From Polynucleobacter sphagniphilus (GTDB lineage: Bacteria; Pseudomonadota; Gammaproteobacteria; Burkholderiales; Burkholderiaceae), in the NCBI RefSeq assembly GCF_001953355.1, contig NZ_MPIY01000017.1, positions 186,001-250,000 on the forward strand: 64,000 nt of DNA. Reading direction: 5' to 3'. The notes under the pieces were generated by a model. The model was not told the origin of the DNA. It was given only the letters and a program-made list of their open reading frames with translations, and ran no database searches. Shown here one piece after another: positions 10,336-22,196 of the stretch (position 1 is its first letter; each line of letters starts with the position of its first letter). Position numbers and translations under genes: made by a program.

Positions 10336-10938
10336 ATGAATAAAGAAACTATTGAACGCTTGCGCATCCGCGCATCCCAACACTTCTTGGATAGCATTGC
10401 CGTCAAGCAAGAGGCGGAGAAAACACTACCTGAACTTGTTGCACGTGGCGTAATGGCTATGGCACAGTGTTTGCAATCCGGCGGGAAGGTGATGGCTTGC
10501 GGTAATGGTGGATCAGCGGCAGATGCTCAACATTTTGCGGCTGAATTAATTGGGCGATTTGAGCGTGAGCGACAAGAGCTGGCGGCTATTGCTTTGACAA
10601 CAGACTCATCGATTCTTACTGCTGTAGGAAATGATTACAGCTACGATGAAATTTTTAGCAAACAAGTGCGCGGGCTTGGAAAAGAAGGCGACATCCTATT
10701 GGGGATTTCAACATCAGGAAATTCTAAAAATGTAATTAAGGCAATAGAGGCAGCTAAAAAAATGGGCATTAAGGTGATCGCCTTCACTGGAAATGGTGGT
10801 GGCAAAATTGCAAGCTTGCTCGATCAGGATGATATTCATCTTTGTGTTCCCTCTAGTCGAACTGCGCGTATTCAAGAAACCCATCTAGTGCTGCTGCATG
10901 GTTTATGTGATGGTGTAGATCACCTGATGTTTGACTAA
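10336..10938 (+). CDS. SIS-domain protein, DiaA/GmhA (phosphoheptose isomerase) family
   Basis: A single-SIS-domain protein. The family may isomerise sedoheptulose 7-phosphate for LPS heptose (GmhA) or bind DnaA and stimulate initiation (DiaA). Motifs: CGNGGSAADAQHFAAELIGRF near residue 55 and LLGISTSGNSKNVIKA near residue 120, both of the phosphosugar site. I chose the ATG at 10336 rather than the TTG at 10318; the product is 200 residues, near the family length. The position between rsmI and a DolP-like gene is that of E. coli diaA. No heptose gene is nearby. Both functions remain possible from sequence alone. Confidence 0.88.
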   Translation: MNKETIERLRIRASQHFLDSIAVKQEAEKTLPELVARGVMAMAQCLQSGGKVMACGNGGSAADAQHFAAELIGRFERERQELAAIALTTDSSILTAVGNDYSYDEIFSKQVRGLGKEGDILLGISTSGNSKNVIKAIEAAKKMGIKVIAFTGNGGGKIASLLDQDDIHLCVPSSRTARIQETHLVLLHGLCDGVDHLMFD

Positions 10939-10971
10939 TACATTATTGACCCGTTAATAGAAAGCATCCCC

Positions 10972-11622
10972 ATGTTCATCAAGTCGATCACTAAATTTGT
11001 TATTGCCTCTTCATGCATCTCGCTGCTATCTGCATGTGCTGTTGTTGCGGTCGGCGGCGTTACAGCGGGTGCTACTATCATGGCAGATCGTCGGACGCCA
11101 GCCGTGCAAGCAATTGACAAAGGGATTGAGCTCCAGGCAGAGAACGCATTGGACAAGCGCTTTGGAGACAAAGCAAATATTAATGTCACCTCCTTTAATC
11201 AAAAGGTATTGCTGACTGGTGAGGTGCAAGACGATGGCATCAAAAATGAAGCCGGGGATTATGTGAAGAGCATGAAGAATGCTCGTAGTTCATTTAATGA
11301 ATTAGTGGTTGGGCCGATTAGTAGTTATACCGCTCGTGCGAGCGACTCTTATCTTGAGTCAAAAATTAAAACCCAAATGATTTTTACTGATCAATTGCCA
11401 TCGAACTCAATGGCAATTGTTGCAGAGGGCGGAAATGTTTATTTAATGGGAATATTGACGCAGAATGAAGCTGCCTTAGCTAAGAAGGTAGCGAGCAATA
11501 CAAATGGAGTAAAAGAAGTTTTTGCTTACTTTGACATTATTTCCGACGCAGAAAAAAATCGTCTAGAAAAGCAAGGTAAGGCTGACGATACCCAGCCTAG
11601 CAGCCCGCCAGTAAACAAATAA
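10972..11622 (+). CDS. BON-domain outer membrane lipoprotein (DolP/YraP-like)
   Basis: A 216-residue lipoprotein with signal peptide and lipobox LSAC, giving a lipidated cysteine near residue 22. Two BON domains follow, about residues 55-125 and 130-200, with the typical pattern of VLLTGEVQDD in the first and VYLMGILTQNE in the second. DolP in E. coli supports outer membrane integrity and BAM function. The gene follows the DiaA/GmhA-like gene by 33 bases, as dolP follows diaA in enterics, so an operon is likely. The polar C-terminal tail after residue 200 looks disordered. Confidence 0.9.
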   Translation: MFIKSITKFVIASSCISLLSACAVVAVGGVTAGATIMADRRTPAVQAIDKGIELQAENALDKRFGDKANINVTSFNQKVLLTGEVQDDGIKNEAGDYVKSMKNARSSFNELVVGPISSYTARASDSYLESKIKTQMIFTDQLPSNSMAIVAEGGNVYLMGILTQNEAALAKKVASNTNGVKEVFAYFDIISDAEKNRLEKQGKADDTQPSSPPVNK

Positions 11623-11628
11623 AAAGCA

Positions 11629-11979
11629 ATGGGCGCTTGGCCAATCGCAAAAAAAAGCGTCTGCGCGCTAGCTGCCTTTTTATCTATCGCTTCAGCACAC
11701 GCTAGCAACGATACTGAAATGGCACTTGATATTGCTAAAAAAAATGCATGTTTGGGTTGTCATGCAGTGTCTAAAAAAATAGTGGGGCCAAGCTATCAAG
11801 ACGTTGCTCTTAGGTATAGAAACAATCCGCAGGCAATTGCTTTTTTGAAAAATAAAATACGCAATGGTGGGGTGGGTTCTTGGGGTGTGGTTCCGATGCC
11901 TGCCAATAGTAAATTGAGCGACTCAGACTTAACTTTGCTTACACAGTGGATCTTGCATGGGGCTCCTAGTCCCAATTGA
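11629..11979 (+). CDS. Small periplasmic monoheme cytochrome c (class I)
   Basis: A 116-residue secreted cytochrome. A signal peptide ends about residue 25 (AHA-SND). Heme binds at CLGCH near residue 41, and the PMPANSKLSDSDL segment near residue 90 supplies the likely axial methionine. Size and motifs fit the cytochrome c551/c552 group, soluble donors to oxidases. It starts six bases after the BON lipoprotein and may share its transcript. No clear terminator follows it. Confidence 0.9.
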   Translation: MGAWPIAKKSVCALAAFLSIASAHASNDTEMALDIAKKNACLGCHAVSKKIVGPSYQDVALRYRNNPQAIAFLKNKIRNGGVGSWGVVPMPANSKLSDSDLTLLTQWILHGAPSPN

Positions 11980-12240
11980 GCTATCGGTAGAGGGATATCC
12001 TCTTATCAGTTGGTAAGCCATGAATTGTTATCGCCCCCTTGCTTGGTGGCAGGCGTACCCGCTAAAAACGCATGCTTCTTGGATTGGGCTCTTAATTAGA
12101 GTTTTCCATTGCCCCAAAACTAGTGTCGCCAAGCTAAATAGTCAGATCGACGACGAAATATAGGATTTCTGGGGCAACATCACCATGGTTCTTTTAGGCC
12201 GCTAGCCCAGATAAATAAGGGGTCTTAGGCTGTTTGCTAG
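11980..12240. other. Gene-free stretch between cytochrome gene and rRNA operon, first part
   Basis: No convincing coding frame, RNA family or terminator is seen here. Only short dyads occur, such as CTCT-TAATT-AGAG near 12090. It may hold the promoter of the structured element that follows, but no good -35/-10 pair was found. Confidence 0.4.
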
Positions 12241-12322
12241 AGGGGGTGAGAAGAAACTGTAGCGATACAGATGGACCGGAAACCCAGGTGCTGTATGGCT
12301 TCCAGCCTGTTTCCCCACCTTT
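12241..12322 (+). ncRNA. Candidate structured RNA (three-way junction) upstream of rrn
   Basis: I do not recognise this as a known RNA family. The bases can fold as a three-way junction. A closing helix of GGTG (12245-12248) with CACC (12316-12319) extends by G-T pairs. A 5-bp hairpin has a GNRA loop, CTGTA-GCGA-TACAG (12257-12270). A long arm has GGAAAC (12278-12283) pairing GTTTCC (12309-12314), topped by GCTG (12290-12293) pairing CAGC (12303-12306). The GNRA loop occurs only on the plus strand, which favours that direction. It could be a small RNA or a remote part of the rrn leader. A lineage-specific motif called Polynucleobacter-1 RNA has been published, as I recall; I cannot check identity. 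Confidence 0.45.
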
Positions 12323-12369
12323 CGGAGAGTGACGTACCAAAAATTAGTAGATTTACCCTCAACATATTG

Positions 12370-12550
12370 AGAAAAAACAATCAAAACTACAAAAAACACC
12401 TAAAAAAGAGTGATTTTTTTCTGGCCTAGTGTGAAAAATCCTCTAAAAATGGAAATATTTTGAATTTTTTTTAAAATATTTTCAATTTATATCTCATTGT
12501 TTTAAAAGGATTTATTTAAGAATTAAGAAAAATCTTCGCTTTTTTTTATG
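12370..12550. promoter_or_regulatory. Phased A-tracts and AT-rich upstream region of the rrn promoter
   Basis: A-tracts at 12372-12377, 12383-12386, 12391-12396 and 12402-12407, then a T-tract at 12414-12420, are spaced roughly 9-12 bases centre to centre. Such phasing bends DNA. From 12430 to 12548 the sequence stays very AT-rich with long A/T runs just before the -35 box, as expected of UP-element or nucleoid-protein sites at rRNA promoters. Confidence 0.55.
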
Positions 12551-12569
12551 AAATAGACGACGAAAGGTG

Positions 12570-12600
12570 TTGACGACTGTGAAAAACGGGTATAAAGTCT
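12570..12600 (+). promoter_or_regulatory. rRNA operon promoter
   Basis: A -35 box TTGACG (12570-12575) and a -10 box TATAAA (12591-12596) lie about 215 bases before 16S. The gap between them is 15 bases as I read it, shorter than the ideal 17. The AT-rich tract directly upstream supports the assignment. Confidence 0.65.
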
Positions 12601-12647
12601 CATCTCTCTGCTGCAACGTTTTAACGAAATACGAAACGCGAGTCAGC

Positions 12648-12659
12648 CCTCTTTAAAAA
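12648..12659 (+). promoter_or_regulatory. boxA antitermination element in rrn leader
   Basis: CCTCTTTAAAAA resembles the rrn boxA consensus TGCTCTTTAACA, bound as RNA by NusB-S10. A second, similar copy precedes 23S. Confidence 0.65.
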
Positions 12660-12662
12660 TTA

Positions 12663-12698
12663 GTCAACCGATAATTGTGGGTACTAGGCAAAAGCATC
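12663..12698 (+). other. Left arm of 16S RNase III processing stem
   Basis: GTCAACCGATAATTGTGGGTAC (12663-12684) is complementary over 22 bases to 14372-14393 after 16S, with only two G-T positions. AGCATC (12693-12698) pairs with GATGCT (14357-14362). Together they enclose 16S in the long helix cut by RNase III. Confidence 0.8.
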
Positions 12699-12813
12699 CA
12701 GTCCTTCGGGACAGATGTAAATAAATAGTACTCATAGACAGTAAAAAGATTTGGTTTTATTACCAAGTCAATTTCTTGAATGAGTGCGACGATCCGCAAG
12801 GATCACAGGAATT

Positions 12814-14349
<1,536 letters not shown>

Positions 14350-14405
14350 GAGAAAAGATGCTGGAGCTATAGTGCCCACACTTATCGGTTGACAATAAAA
14401 GCCAC

Positions 14406-14482
14406 GGGTCTGTAGCTCAGCTGGTTAGAGCACTGTGTTGATAACGCAGGGGTCGTAGGTTCAAGTCCTACCAGACCCACCA
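14406..14482 (+). tRNA. tRNA-Ile (anticodon GAT)
   Basis: A 77-base cloverleaf in the 16S-23S spacer with acceptor GGGTCTG and CAGACCC, loop TTGATAA giving anticodon GAT, canonical GGTTCAAGTCC T-arm and an encoded CCA. Confidence 0.98.
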
Positions 14483-14511
14483 TCAGCAGTGATATGGACT
14501 AAGTGGACGTT

Positions 14512-14587
14512 GGGGGATTAGCTCAGCTGGGAGAGCACCTGCTTTGCAAGCAGGGGGTCGTCGGTTCGATCCCGTCATCCTCCACCA
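14512..14587 (+). tRNA. tRNA-Ala (anticodon TGC)
   Basis: A 76-base cloverleaf with acceptor GGGGGAT and ATCCTCC, anticodon loop TTTGCAA giving TGC, and an encoded CCA. The Ile-Ala pair in the rrn spacer is the usual proteobacterial arrangement. Confidence 0.98.
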
Positions 14588-14644
14588 ACATCTAAATGTC
14601 AAAACTAAGCGAACATTTAATCGTTTAGTTTTGCCATTTATGGC

Positions 14645-14657
14645 TGTTCTTTAAAAA
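14645..14657 (+). promoter_or_regulatory. Second boxA in the 16S-23S spacer
   Basis: TGTTCTTTAAAAA matches boxA well and shares CTTTAAAAA with the leader copy. It would renew the antitermination complex before 23S. Confidence 0.7.
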
Positions 14658-14729
14658 TTTGAGTAAGCAAAGTGTCTAATGTTTCTTTGAGAGGACATTA
14701 GACAATGTAATAAGGGTAAAGATTGAATC
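14658..14729 (+). other. Left arm of 23S RNase III processing stem
   Basis: TTTGAGTAAGCA (14658-14669) pairs with TGCTTACTCAAA (17787-17798). ATGTAATAAGG (14705-14715) pairs with CCTTATTACAT (17777-17787), and AGATTGAATC (14720-14729) pairs with GATTTAATCT. A local 9-bp hairpin GTCTAATGT/ACATTAGAC sits inside. Confidence 0.8.
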
Positions 14730-14856
14730 ATCAATCAGTAATATCAAACGAGTTTTTACAAAGTTCTTAACAAGTACTTACAGTTTGGATTACGGCAAAC
14801 ATGTCAGAAGTAGAAGTAAAACCTGTAACGGTTACTAGCAATGGTGCTCGTTATAG

Positions 14857-17731
<2,875 letters not shown>

Positions 17732-17833
17732 TAACCAGCACTATTGTGTTGGATGTTTGCCAGATTTAATCTGCATCCTTATTACATGCTTACTCAAATC
17801 GAGTTGTTGATTTATCAGCAACTCAACCCTCTA

Positions 17834-17950
17834 CGCCCGGTGACCATAGCAAGTTGGAACCACTCCTTCCCATCCCGAACAGGACAGTGAAACGACTTTA
17901 CGCCGATGATAGTGCGGATTACCCGTGTGAAAGTAGGTAACTGCCGGGCA
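17834..17950 (+). rRNA. rrf: 5S ribosomal RNA
   Basis: About 117 bases. The terminal helix GCCCGG pairs with CCGGGC, and the conserved CCATCCCGAAC loop and GAAAGTAGGTAACTGCC 3' part are present. It lies about 100 bases after 23S. Confidence 0.96.
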
Positions 17951-17958
17951 CCAACGTG

Positions 17959-17990
17959 ACGCCCAGACCCAAAAGGTCTGGGCGTTTTTA
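17959..17990 (+). terminator. rRNA operon terminator
   Basis: A very strong hairpin of at least 11 bp, ACGCCCAGACC with GGTCTGGGCGT around the loop CAAAA, followed by TTTTT. It directly follows 5S. Confidence 0.95.
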
Positions 17991-18022
17991 CTTGTGCGAA
18001 GCGTATTTACGGGCTTTAGAGA

Positions 18023-18051
18023 TTGACAGAAACTCCATTTGGAGTCAGAAT
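18023..18051 (+). promoter_or_regulatory. Promoter of the tRNA(Tyr-Gly-Thr)-tuf transcript with dyad in the spacer
   Basis: A perfect -35 TTGACA (18023-18028) and CAGAAT (18046-18051) are 17 bases apart, 12 bases before tRNA-Tyr. The spacer holds a perfect dyad, ACTCCA-TT-TGGAGT (18032-18045), which could be an operator or chance. Confidence 0.65.
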
Positions 18052-18062
18052 ATTGGGTTGAC

Positions 18063-18147
18063 GGAGGGGTGTCCGAGTGGCTAAAGGAGGCAGACTGTAA
18101 ATCTGTTGGCTATGCCTACGTAGGTTCGAATCCTACCCCCTCCACCA
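18063..18147 (+). tRNA. tRNA-Tyr (anticodon GTA)
   Basis: An 85-base class II tRNA with a long variable arm, acceptor GGAGGGG and CCCCTCC, anticodon GTA and an encoded CCA. Confidence 0.98.
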
Positions 18148-18152
18148 GATGT

Positions 18153-18226
18153 GCGGGATTAGTTTAATGGTAAAACAGCAGATTTCCAATCTTCGGTCAA
18201 GAGTTCGATTCTCTTATCCCGCTCCA
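18153..18226 (+). tRNA. tRNA-Gly (anticodon TCC)
   Basis: A 74-base cloverleaf with acceptor GCGGGAT and ATCCCGC, anticodon loop TTTCCAA giving TCC, and an encoded CCA. Confidence 0.98.
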
Positions 18227-18246
18227 GAATTTGTAGTAAATGATTG

Positions 18247-18321
<75 letters not shown>

Positions 18322-18397
18322 AGGTTGATGTATTTAAAATGTGTAGTTCATTCGTAACTGGATTGGTTTTTAGAGTTAACTAAAGGCAGACAAAAAA

Positions 18398-19588
18398 ATG
18401 GCAAAAGAAAAGTTTGAGCGGACAAAACCGCACGTAAACGTTGGCACTATTGGTCACGTTGACCACGGTAAAACCACATTGACAGCAGCAATTGCAACCG
18501 TGCTCTCCAAAGCATTCGGTGGCGAAGCAAAAGCATATGATCAGATCGATGCTGCTCCAGAAGAAAAAGCACGTGGTATTACGATTAATACAGCACACGT
18601 TGAGTACGAGACAGCAAACCGTCACTATGCTCACGTTGATTGCCCAGGACATGCTGACTACGTTAAGAACATGATTACCGGTGCTGCCCAGATGGACGGC
18701 GCTATTTTGGTTTGCTCTGCTGCTGACGGCCCAATGCCACAAACACGTGAGCACATCCTCTTGGCTCGCCAAGTGGGCGTTCCATACATCGTGGTGTTCT
18801 TGAACAAGTGCGACATGGTTGATGACGCTGAATTGTTAGAACTCGTAGAAATGGAAGTTCGTGAACTTCTTTCTAAGTACGACTTCCCAGGCGATGACAC
18901 TCCAATCGTTCAAGGTTCTGCTAAGTTAGCCCTTGAAGGCGACGAAGGCCCATTGGGTAAAGAAGCCATCATGAAATTGGCTGAAGCTTTAGATACCTAT
19001 ATCCCAACTCCAGAGCGCGCTGTTGACGGTGCCTTCTTGATGCCTGTAGAAGATGTGTTCTCTATCTCTGGTCGCGGTACTGTAGTGACTGGTCGTATCG
19101 AGCGCGGTATTGTTAAAGTTGGTGAAGAGATTGAAATCGTTGGTATTAAGCCAACTCTCAAAACCACTTGTACTGGCGTTGAAATGTTCCGCAAATTGCT
19201 CGACCAAGGTCAAGCAGGCGATAACGTTGGTATCTTGTTACGCGGCACAAAACGTGAAGAAGTTGAGCGTGGCCAAGTATTGGCTAAGCCAGGTTCTATC
19301 ACTCCACATACTCACTTTACAGCCGAGGTTTACATCTTGGGTAAAGATGAAGGTGGTCGTCATACTCCATTCTTTAACAACTATCGTCCACAGTTCTACT
19401 TCCGTACAACGGACGTGACTGGTTCAATCGAGTTGCCAAAAGACAAAGAAATGGTGATGCCTGGTGATAACGTCACAATTACCGTAAAACTCATCGCTCC
19501 TATCGCGATGGAAGAAGGTTTACGTTTTGCAATCCGTGAAGGTGGCCGTACTGTTGGCGCCGGTGTGGTTGCTAAGATTTTGGCTTAA
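18398..19588 (+). CDS. tuf: Elongation factor Tu, copy 1
   Basis: GTPase that delivers aminoacyl-tRNA to the ribosomal A site. At 396 residues it has the usual length. G motifs: GHVDHGKTT near residue 19 (P-loop), DCPGHADYV near residue 81 and NKCDMVD near residue 136; domains 2 and 3 follow. It is identical in protein to the copy at 35216. All shadow-frame ORFs are also identical, so the DNA is the same too; identity runs from 15 bases before the ATG to 3 bases after the stop. The gene lies between tRNA-Thr and tRNA-Trp, in the tufB-type position. Confidence 0.99.
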   Translation: MAKEKFERTKPHVNVGTIGHVDHGKTTLTAAIATVLSKAFGGEAKAYDQIDAAPEEKARGITINTAHVEYETANRHYAHVDCPGHADYVKNMITGAAQMDGAILVCSAADGPMPQTREHILLARQVGVPYIVVFLNKCDMVDDAELLELVEMEVRELLSKYDFPGDDTPIVQGSAKLALEGDEGPLGKEAIMKLAEALDTYIPTPERAVDGAFLMPVEDVFSISGRGTVVTGRIERGIVKVGEEIEIVGIKPTLKTTCTGVEMFRKLLDQGQAGDNVGILLRGTKREEVERGQVLAKPGSITPHTHFTAEVYILGKDEGGRHTPFFNNYRPQFYFRTTDVTGSIELPKDKEMVMPGDNVTITVKLIAPIAMEEGLRFAIREGGRTVGAGVVAKILA

Positions 19589-19599
19589 TTAAGAAATAT

Positions 19600-19675
19600 A
19601 GGGGTGTAGCTCAATTGGCAGAGCGTTGGTCTCCAAAACCAAAGGTTGGGGGTTCGATGCCCTCCGCCCCTGCCA
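19600..19675 (+). tRNA. tRNA-Trp (anticodon CCA)
   Basis: A 76-base cloverleaf with acceptor AGGGGTG, anticodon loop CTCCAAA giving CCA, and an encoded CCA end. It sits between tuf and secE and is likely cut from the same transcript. Confidence 0.98.
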
Positions 19676-19696
19676 CGATTTGAACTGAAAGTAATA

Positions 19697-20074
19697 ATGT
19701 CTCAACATACAGCAAGTCATACAGAAGCAAAGAGTAGCTGGGTCTCCGGACTGGCTGCTCTTGTTGTCGTTGCAGCGTTGGTTTTGTATTACACGCTCAT
19801 CGATCAATCTATGCTCATTCGATTAGTTGTATTGTTTGGTGGCATTGCTGCTGCAGTTTTAGTTGTGGCCCTTTCTCCAGATGGACGTCGTTTTATCCAT
19901 TATGCAAAGGATTCATGGTACGAAGTAAAGAAAGTTGTTTGGCCTACTCGTAAAGAGACCACACAAATGACTTTGGTTGTATTTGGTTTTGTATTGATCA
20001 TGTCTTTGTTTCTGTGGATCGCAGACAAATTAATTGAATGGCTAGTTTTTTCAGCCTTTCTTGGCTGGAAGTGA
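19697..20074 (+). CDS. secE: Preprotein translocase subunit SecE
   Basis: Essential clamp subunit of the SecYEG channel in the inner membrane. I start it at ATG 19697 (125 residues), because the track start at 19646 lies inside tRNA-Trp. Three hydrophobic segments are visible (about 17-37, 42-60 and 95-115). The conserved cytoplasmic amphipathic motif DSWYEVKKVVWPTRKET lies near residue 75. nusG starts nine bases after its stop, the standard secE-nusG pair. Confidence 0.96.
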   Translation: MSQHTASHTEAKSSWVSGLAALVVVAALVLYYTLIDQSMLIRLVVLFGGIAAAVLVVALSPDGRRFIHYAKDSWYEVKKVVWPTRKETTQMTLVVFGFVLIMSLFLWIADKLIEWLVFSAFLGWK

Positions 20075-20083
20075 GTAAGAAAA

Positions 20084-20656
20084 ATGATTGATTCTGAAGT
20101 AGCCGCAAATCCTCAAGCCACAGGCAATATGCGTTGGTACGTTATTCATGCCTATTCTGGCATGGAGAAAAGTGTAAAGCGCGGCCTCGAGGAGCGCATT
20201 GGCCGTTCTGGGATGGTGGATAAATTTGGCCGTATTTTGGTTCCTTCCGAAGAGGTTGTTGAAATCAAGTCAGGCGCAAAATCTGTATCTGAGCGCCGTT
20301 TCTTCCCAGGCTACGTCTTGATTGAGATGGAAATGACCGATGAAAGCTGGCATTTGGTTAAAAACACACCAAAAGTAACTGGTTTTGTTGGTGGCGTTCG
20401 TAATCGTCCAAGCCCGATTTCTACAGCAGAAGTATCCAAAATTATGGATCAAATGCAAGCCGGAGTTGACAAACCAAAGCCTAAGACCTTATTTGAGGTA
20501 GGTGAGATTGTTCGCGTTAAAGAAGGTCCTTTTGTGGATTTCAACGGGAATATTGAAGAAGTTAACTACGAGAAGTCAAGATTGCGCGTTTCTGTTACAA
20601 TTTTTGGCCGCGGTACCCCAGTTGAGCTGGAGTTCGGACAAGTAGAAAAGATGTAA
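20084..20656 (+). CDS. nusG: Transcription termination/antitermination factor NusG
   Basis: NusG binds RNA polymerase and links it to Rho or to ribosomal S10. At 190 residues it has the N-terminal NGN domain, with [21 protein letters not shown] near residue 19 and the FPGYVLIEM strand near residue 73. A C-terminal KOW domain has [16 protein letters not shown] near residue 139. The start carries about 15 extra residues before the core, typical for the lineage. It is followed by a 168-base leader before rplK. Confidence 0.97.
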   Translation: MIDSEVAANPQATGNMRWYVIHAYSGMEKSVKRGLEERIGRSGMVDKFGRILVPSEEVVEIKSGAKSVSERRFFPGYVLIEMEMTDESWHLVKNTPKVTGFVGGVRNRPSPISTAEVSKIMDQMQAGVDKPKPKTLFEVGEIVRVKEGPFVDFNGNIEEVNYEKSRLRVSVTIFGRGTPVELEFGQVEKM

Positions 20657-20824
20657 AAACAAGGACTTAGTCCGGTTTTGTAGTTAAGTAGTTTGTTGTG
20701 CAAGATGGTTATTTAGATTTAGTAATTAACCGAGGAGCGGAGCTAGCAAGCCAAAAAACTAGCGAAGCGTTTACTCAACAGCGGTCTTTCCTAATGAGGT
20801 AAGGCGCGCTTTTAGGAGCAATTA
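20657..20824 (+). promoter_or_regulatory. rplK leader
   Basis: No gene is seen. A hairpin with GGAC-TTA-GTCC flanked by AAAAC and GTTTT lies right after nusG (20656-20679) and looks like a weak terminator. In E. coli ribosomal L1 represses this operon from the rplK leader; a comparable L1 site is likely here but I could not pin it. Confidence 0.45.
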
Positions 20825-21256
20825 ATGGCAAAGAAGATCATTGGCTTTATTAAGCTGCAGATCCCTGCAGGTAAAGCAAATCCATCACCTCCCGTAGGTC
20901 CAGCTTTGGGTCAACGCGGCCTTAACATTATGGAATTCTGTAAGGCGTTTAATGCTCAAACACAGAGCATGGAGCCAGGTCTTCCAATTCCAGTTGTGAT
21001 TACAGCGTTTGCTGATAAGAGCTTCACATTCATCATGAAGACTCCTCCAGCAACCATCATGATCAAGAAGGCTGCGAAGATTGAAAAAGGTTCACCACGC
21101 CCTCATACCGATAAGGTAGGAAAAATTACACGTGCTCAAGCGGAAGAAATCGCTAAAGCAAAAATGCCCGATTTGACAGCCGCCGATATGGATGCAGCTG
21201 TACGCACAATCGCTGGTAGCGCCCGTTCCATGGGCATCACTGTGGAAGGTCTCTAA
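20825..21256 (+). CDS. rplK: 50S ribosomal protein L11
   Basis: L11 binds the 23S GTPase-associated region and is needed for RelA signalling. The 143 residues include the N-terminal [22 protein letters not shown] and the C-terminal rRNA-binding segment with [19 protein letters not shown]. An AGGAG lies seven bases before the ATG. rplA follows after two bases, so the two are coupled. Confidence 0.98.
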   Translation: MAKKIIGFIKLQIPAGKANPSPPVGPALGQRGLNIMEFCKAFNAQTQSMEPGLPIPVVITAFADKSFTFIMKTPPATIMIKKAAKIEKGSPRPHTDKVGKITRAQAEEIAKAKMPDLTAADMDAAVRTIAGSARSMGITVEGL

Positions 21257-21258
21257 TC

Positions 21259-21960
21259 ATGACTAAATTATCCAAACGTTTAAAAGCAATCGAATCTAAA
21301 GTTGATCGCAATAAGTTTTACCCACTCGAAGAAGCGTTGAATCTTGTTAAAGAGTGCGCTACTGCCAAATTCGATGAATCTATCGATGTTGCAGTTCAAT
21401 TGGGTATTGATGCGAAGAAATCTGATCAAGTTGTGCGCGGTGCTGTTGTGCTCCCAGCTGGTACAGGCAAGCATGTTCGCGTTGCTGTTTTTGCACAGGG
21501 CGAAAAAGCTGAGCAAGCCAAGGCTGCTGGTGCAGAGATTGTTGGCATGGAAGATCTCGCTGAGCAAATTAAAGGCGGAAATATCGATTTTGATATTTTG
21601 ATTGCATCTCCAGACACAATGAAAATTGTTGGTACATTGGGACAAGTATTGGGTCCACGTGGTTTGATGCCGAATCCAAAAGTAGGAACCGTTACTCCAG
21701 ACGTAGCTACTGCAGTTAAAAATGCAAAAGCTGGTCAAGTTCAGTTCCGTGTAGATAAAGCCGGTATTGTTCACGCCACTATTGGTCGTCGTTCATTCGA
21801 GCCAGCTGCGTTGAAATCAAACTTACTCGCATTGCTTGAGGCTTTAAATAAAGCGAAGCCACCTGCATCAAAAGGTATTTATTTAAGAAAAGTTGCGGTA
21901 AGCAGCACCATGGGTGCAGGCGTACGCGTTGACCAAGCATCGTTACAGGCGGCTAAGTAA
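21259..21960 (+). CDS. rplA: 50S ribosomal protein L1
   Basis: L1 forms the mobile stalk near the E site and is the known translational repressor of rplKA in E. coli. It has 233 residues. The conserved [19 protein letters not shown] segment lies near residue 128 and [13 protein letters not shown] near residue 167. It is followed by the rplJ leader rather than directly by rplJ. Confidence 0.98.
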   Translation: MTKLSKRLKAIESKVDRNKFYPLEEALNLVKECATAKFDESIDVAVQLGIDAKKSDQVVRGAVVLPAGTGKHVRVAVFAQGEKAEQAKAAGAEIVGMEDLAEQIKGGNIDFDILIASPDTMKIVGTLGQVLGPRGLMPNPKVGTVTPDVATAVKNAKAGQVQFRVDKAGIVHATIGRRSFEPAALKSNLLALLEALNKAKPPASKGIYLRKVAVSSTMGAGVRVDQASLQAAK

Positions 21961-22085
21961 GTCGCAGTAGCAAAAAAAGAACTTTGGGTCGACTTTCATT
22001 CTTTGAGTGGGAGTCGAACATCAAAGACCGTTGGTGAATTAGTTGCTTCTAAAGAATTGATTCTTAATCGTTACGAAAGTAATAG

Positions 22086-22196
22086 CCAGCGCAGATGGCG
22101 ACCCTGAAAAAATTTCACAAGATTCTCTTGTGACAAATGATCAGACGCTGGTGTGTAACCCCAACTGGAAACAGTTGGTTTTTAAGGAGTTAAACC
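22086..22196 (+). promoter_or_regulatory. rplJ (L10) leader with nested hairpins
   Basis: CCAGCG (22086-22091) pairs with CGCTGG (22146-22151), enclosing the hairpin TCACAAG/CTTGTGA (22115-22133). A second hairpin CCAACTG-GAAA-CAGTTGG (22161-22178) is followed by five T and then directly by the Shine-Dalgarno AAGGAGT. This fits an L10 autoregulatory leader; the last stem could also act as a terminator. Confidence 0.65.

Noticed and set aside
12202-12399. 65-residue minus-strand ORF upstream of rrn
   Set aside because: No family pattern, and it covers the structured RNA candidate and A-tracts; composition looks like translated non-coding DNA.
19646-19696. Upstream start of secE
   Set aside because: It lies in tRNA-Trp; the ATG at 19697 gives the family N-terminus and length.
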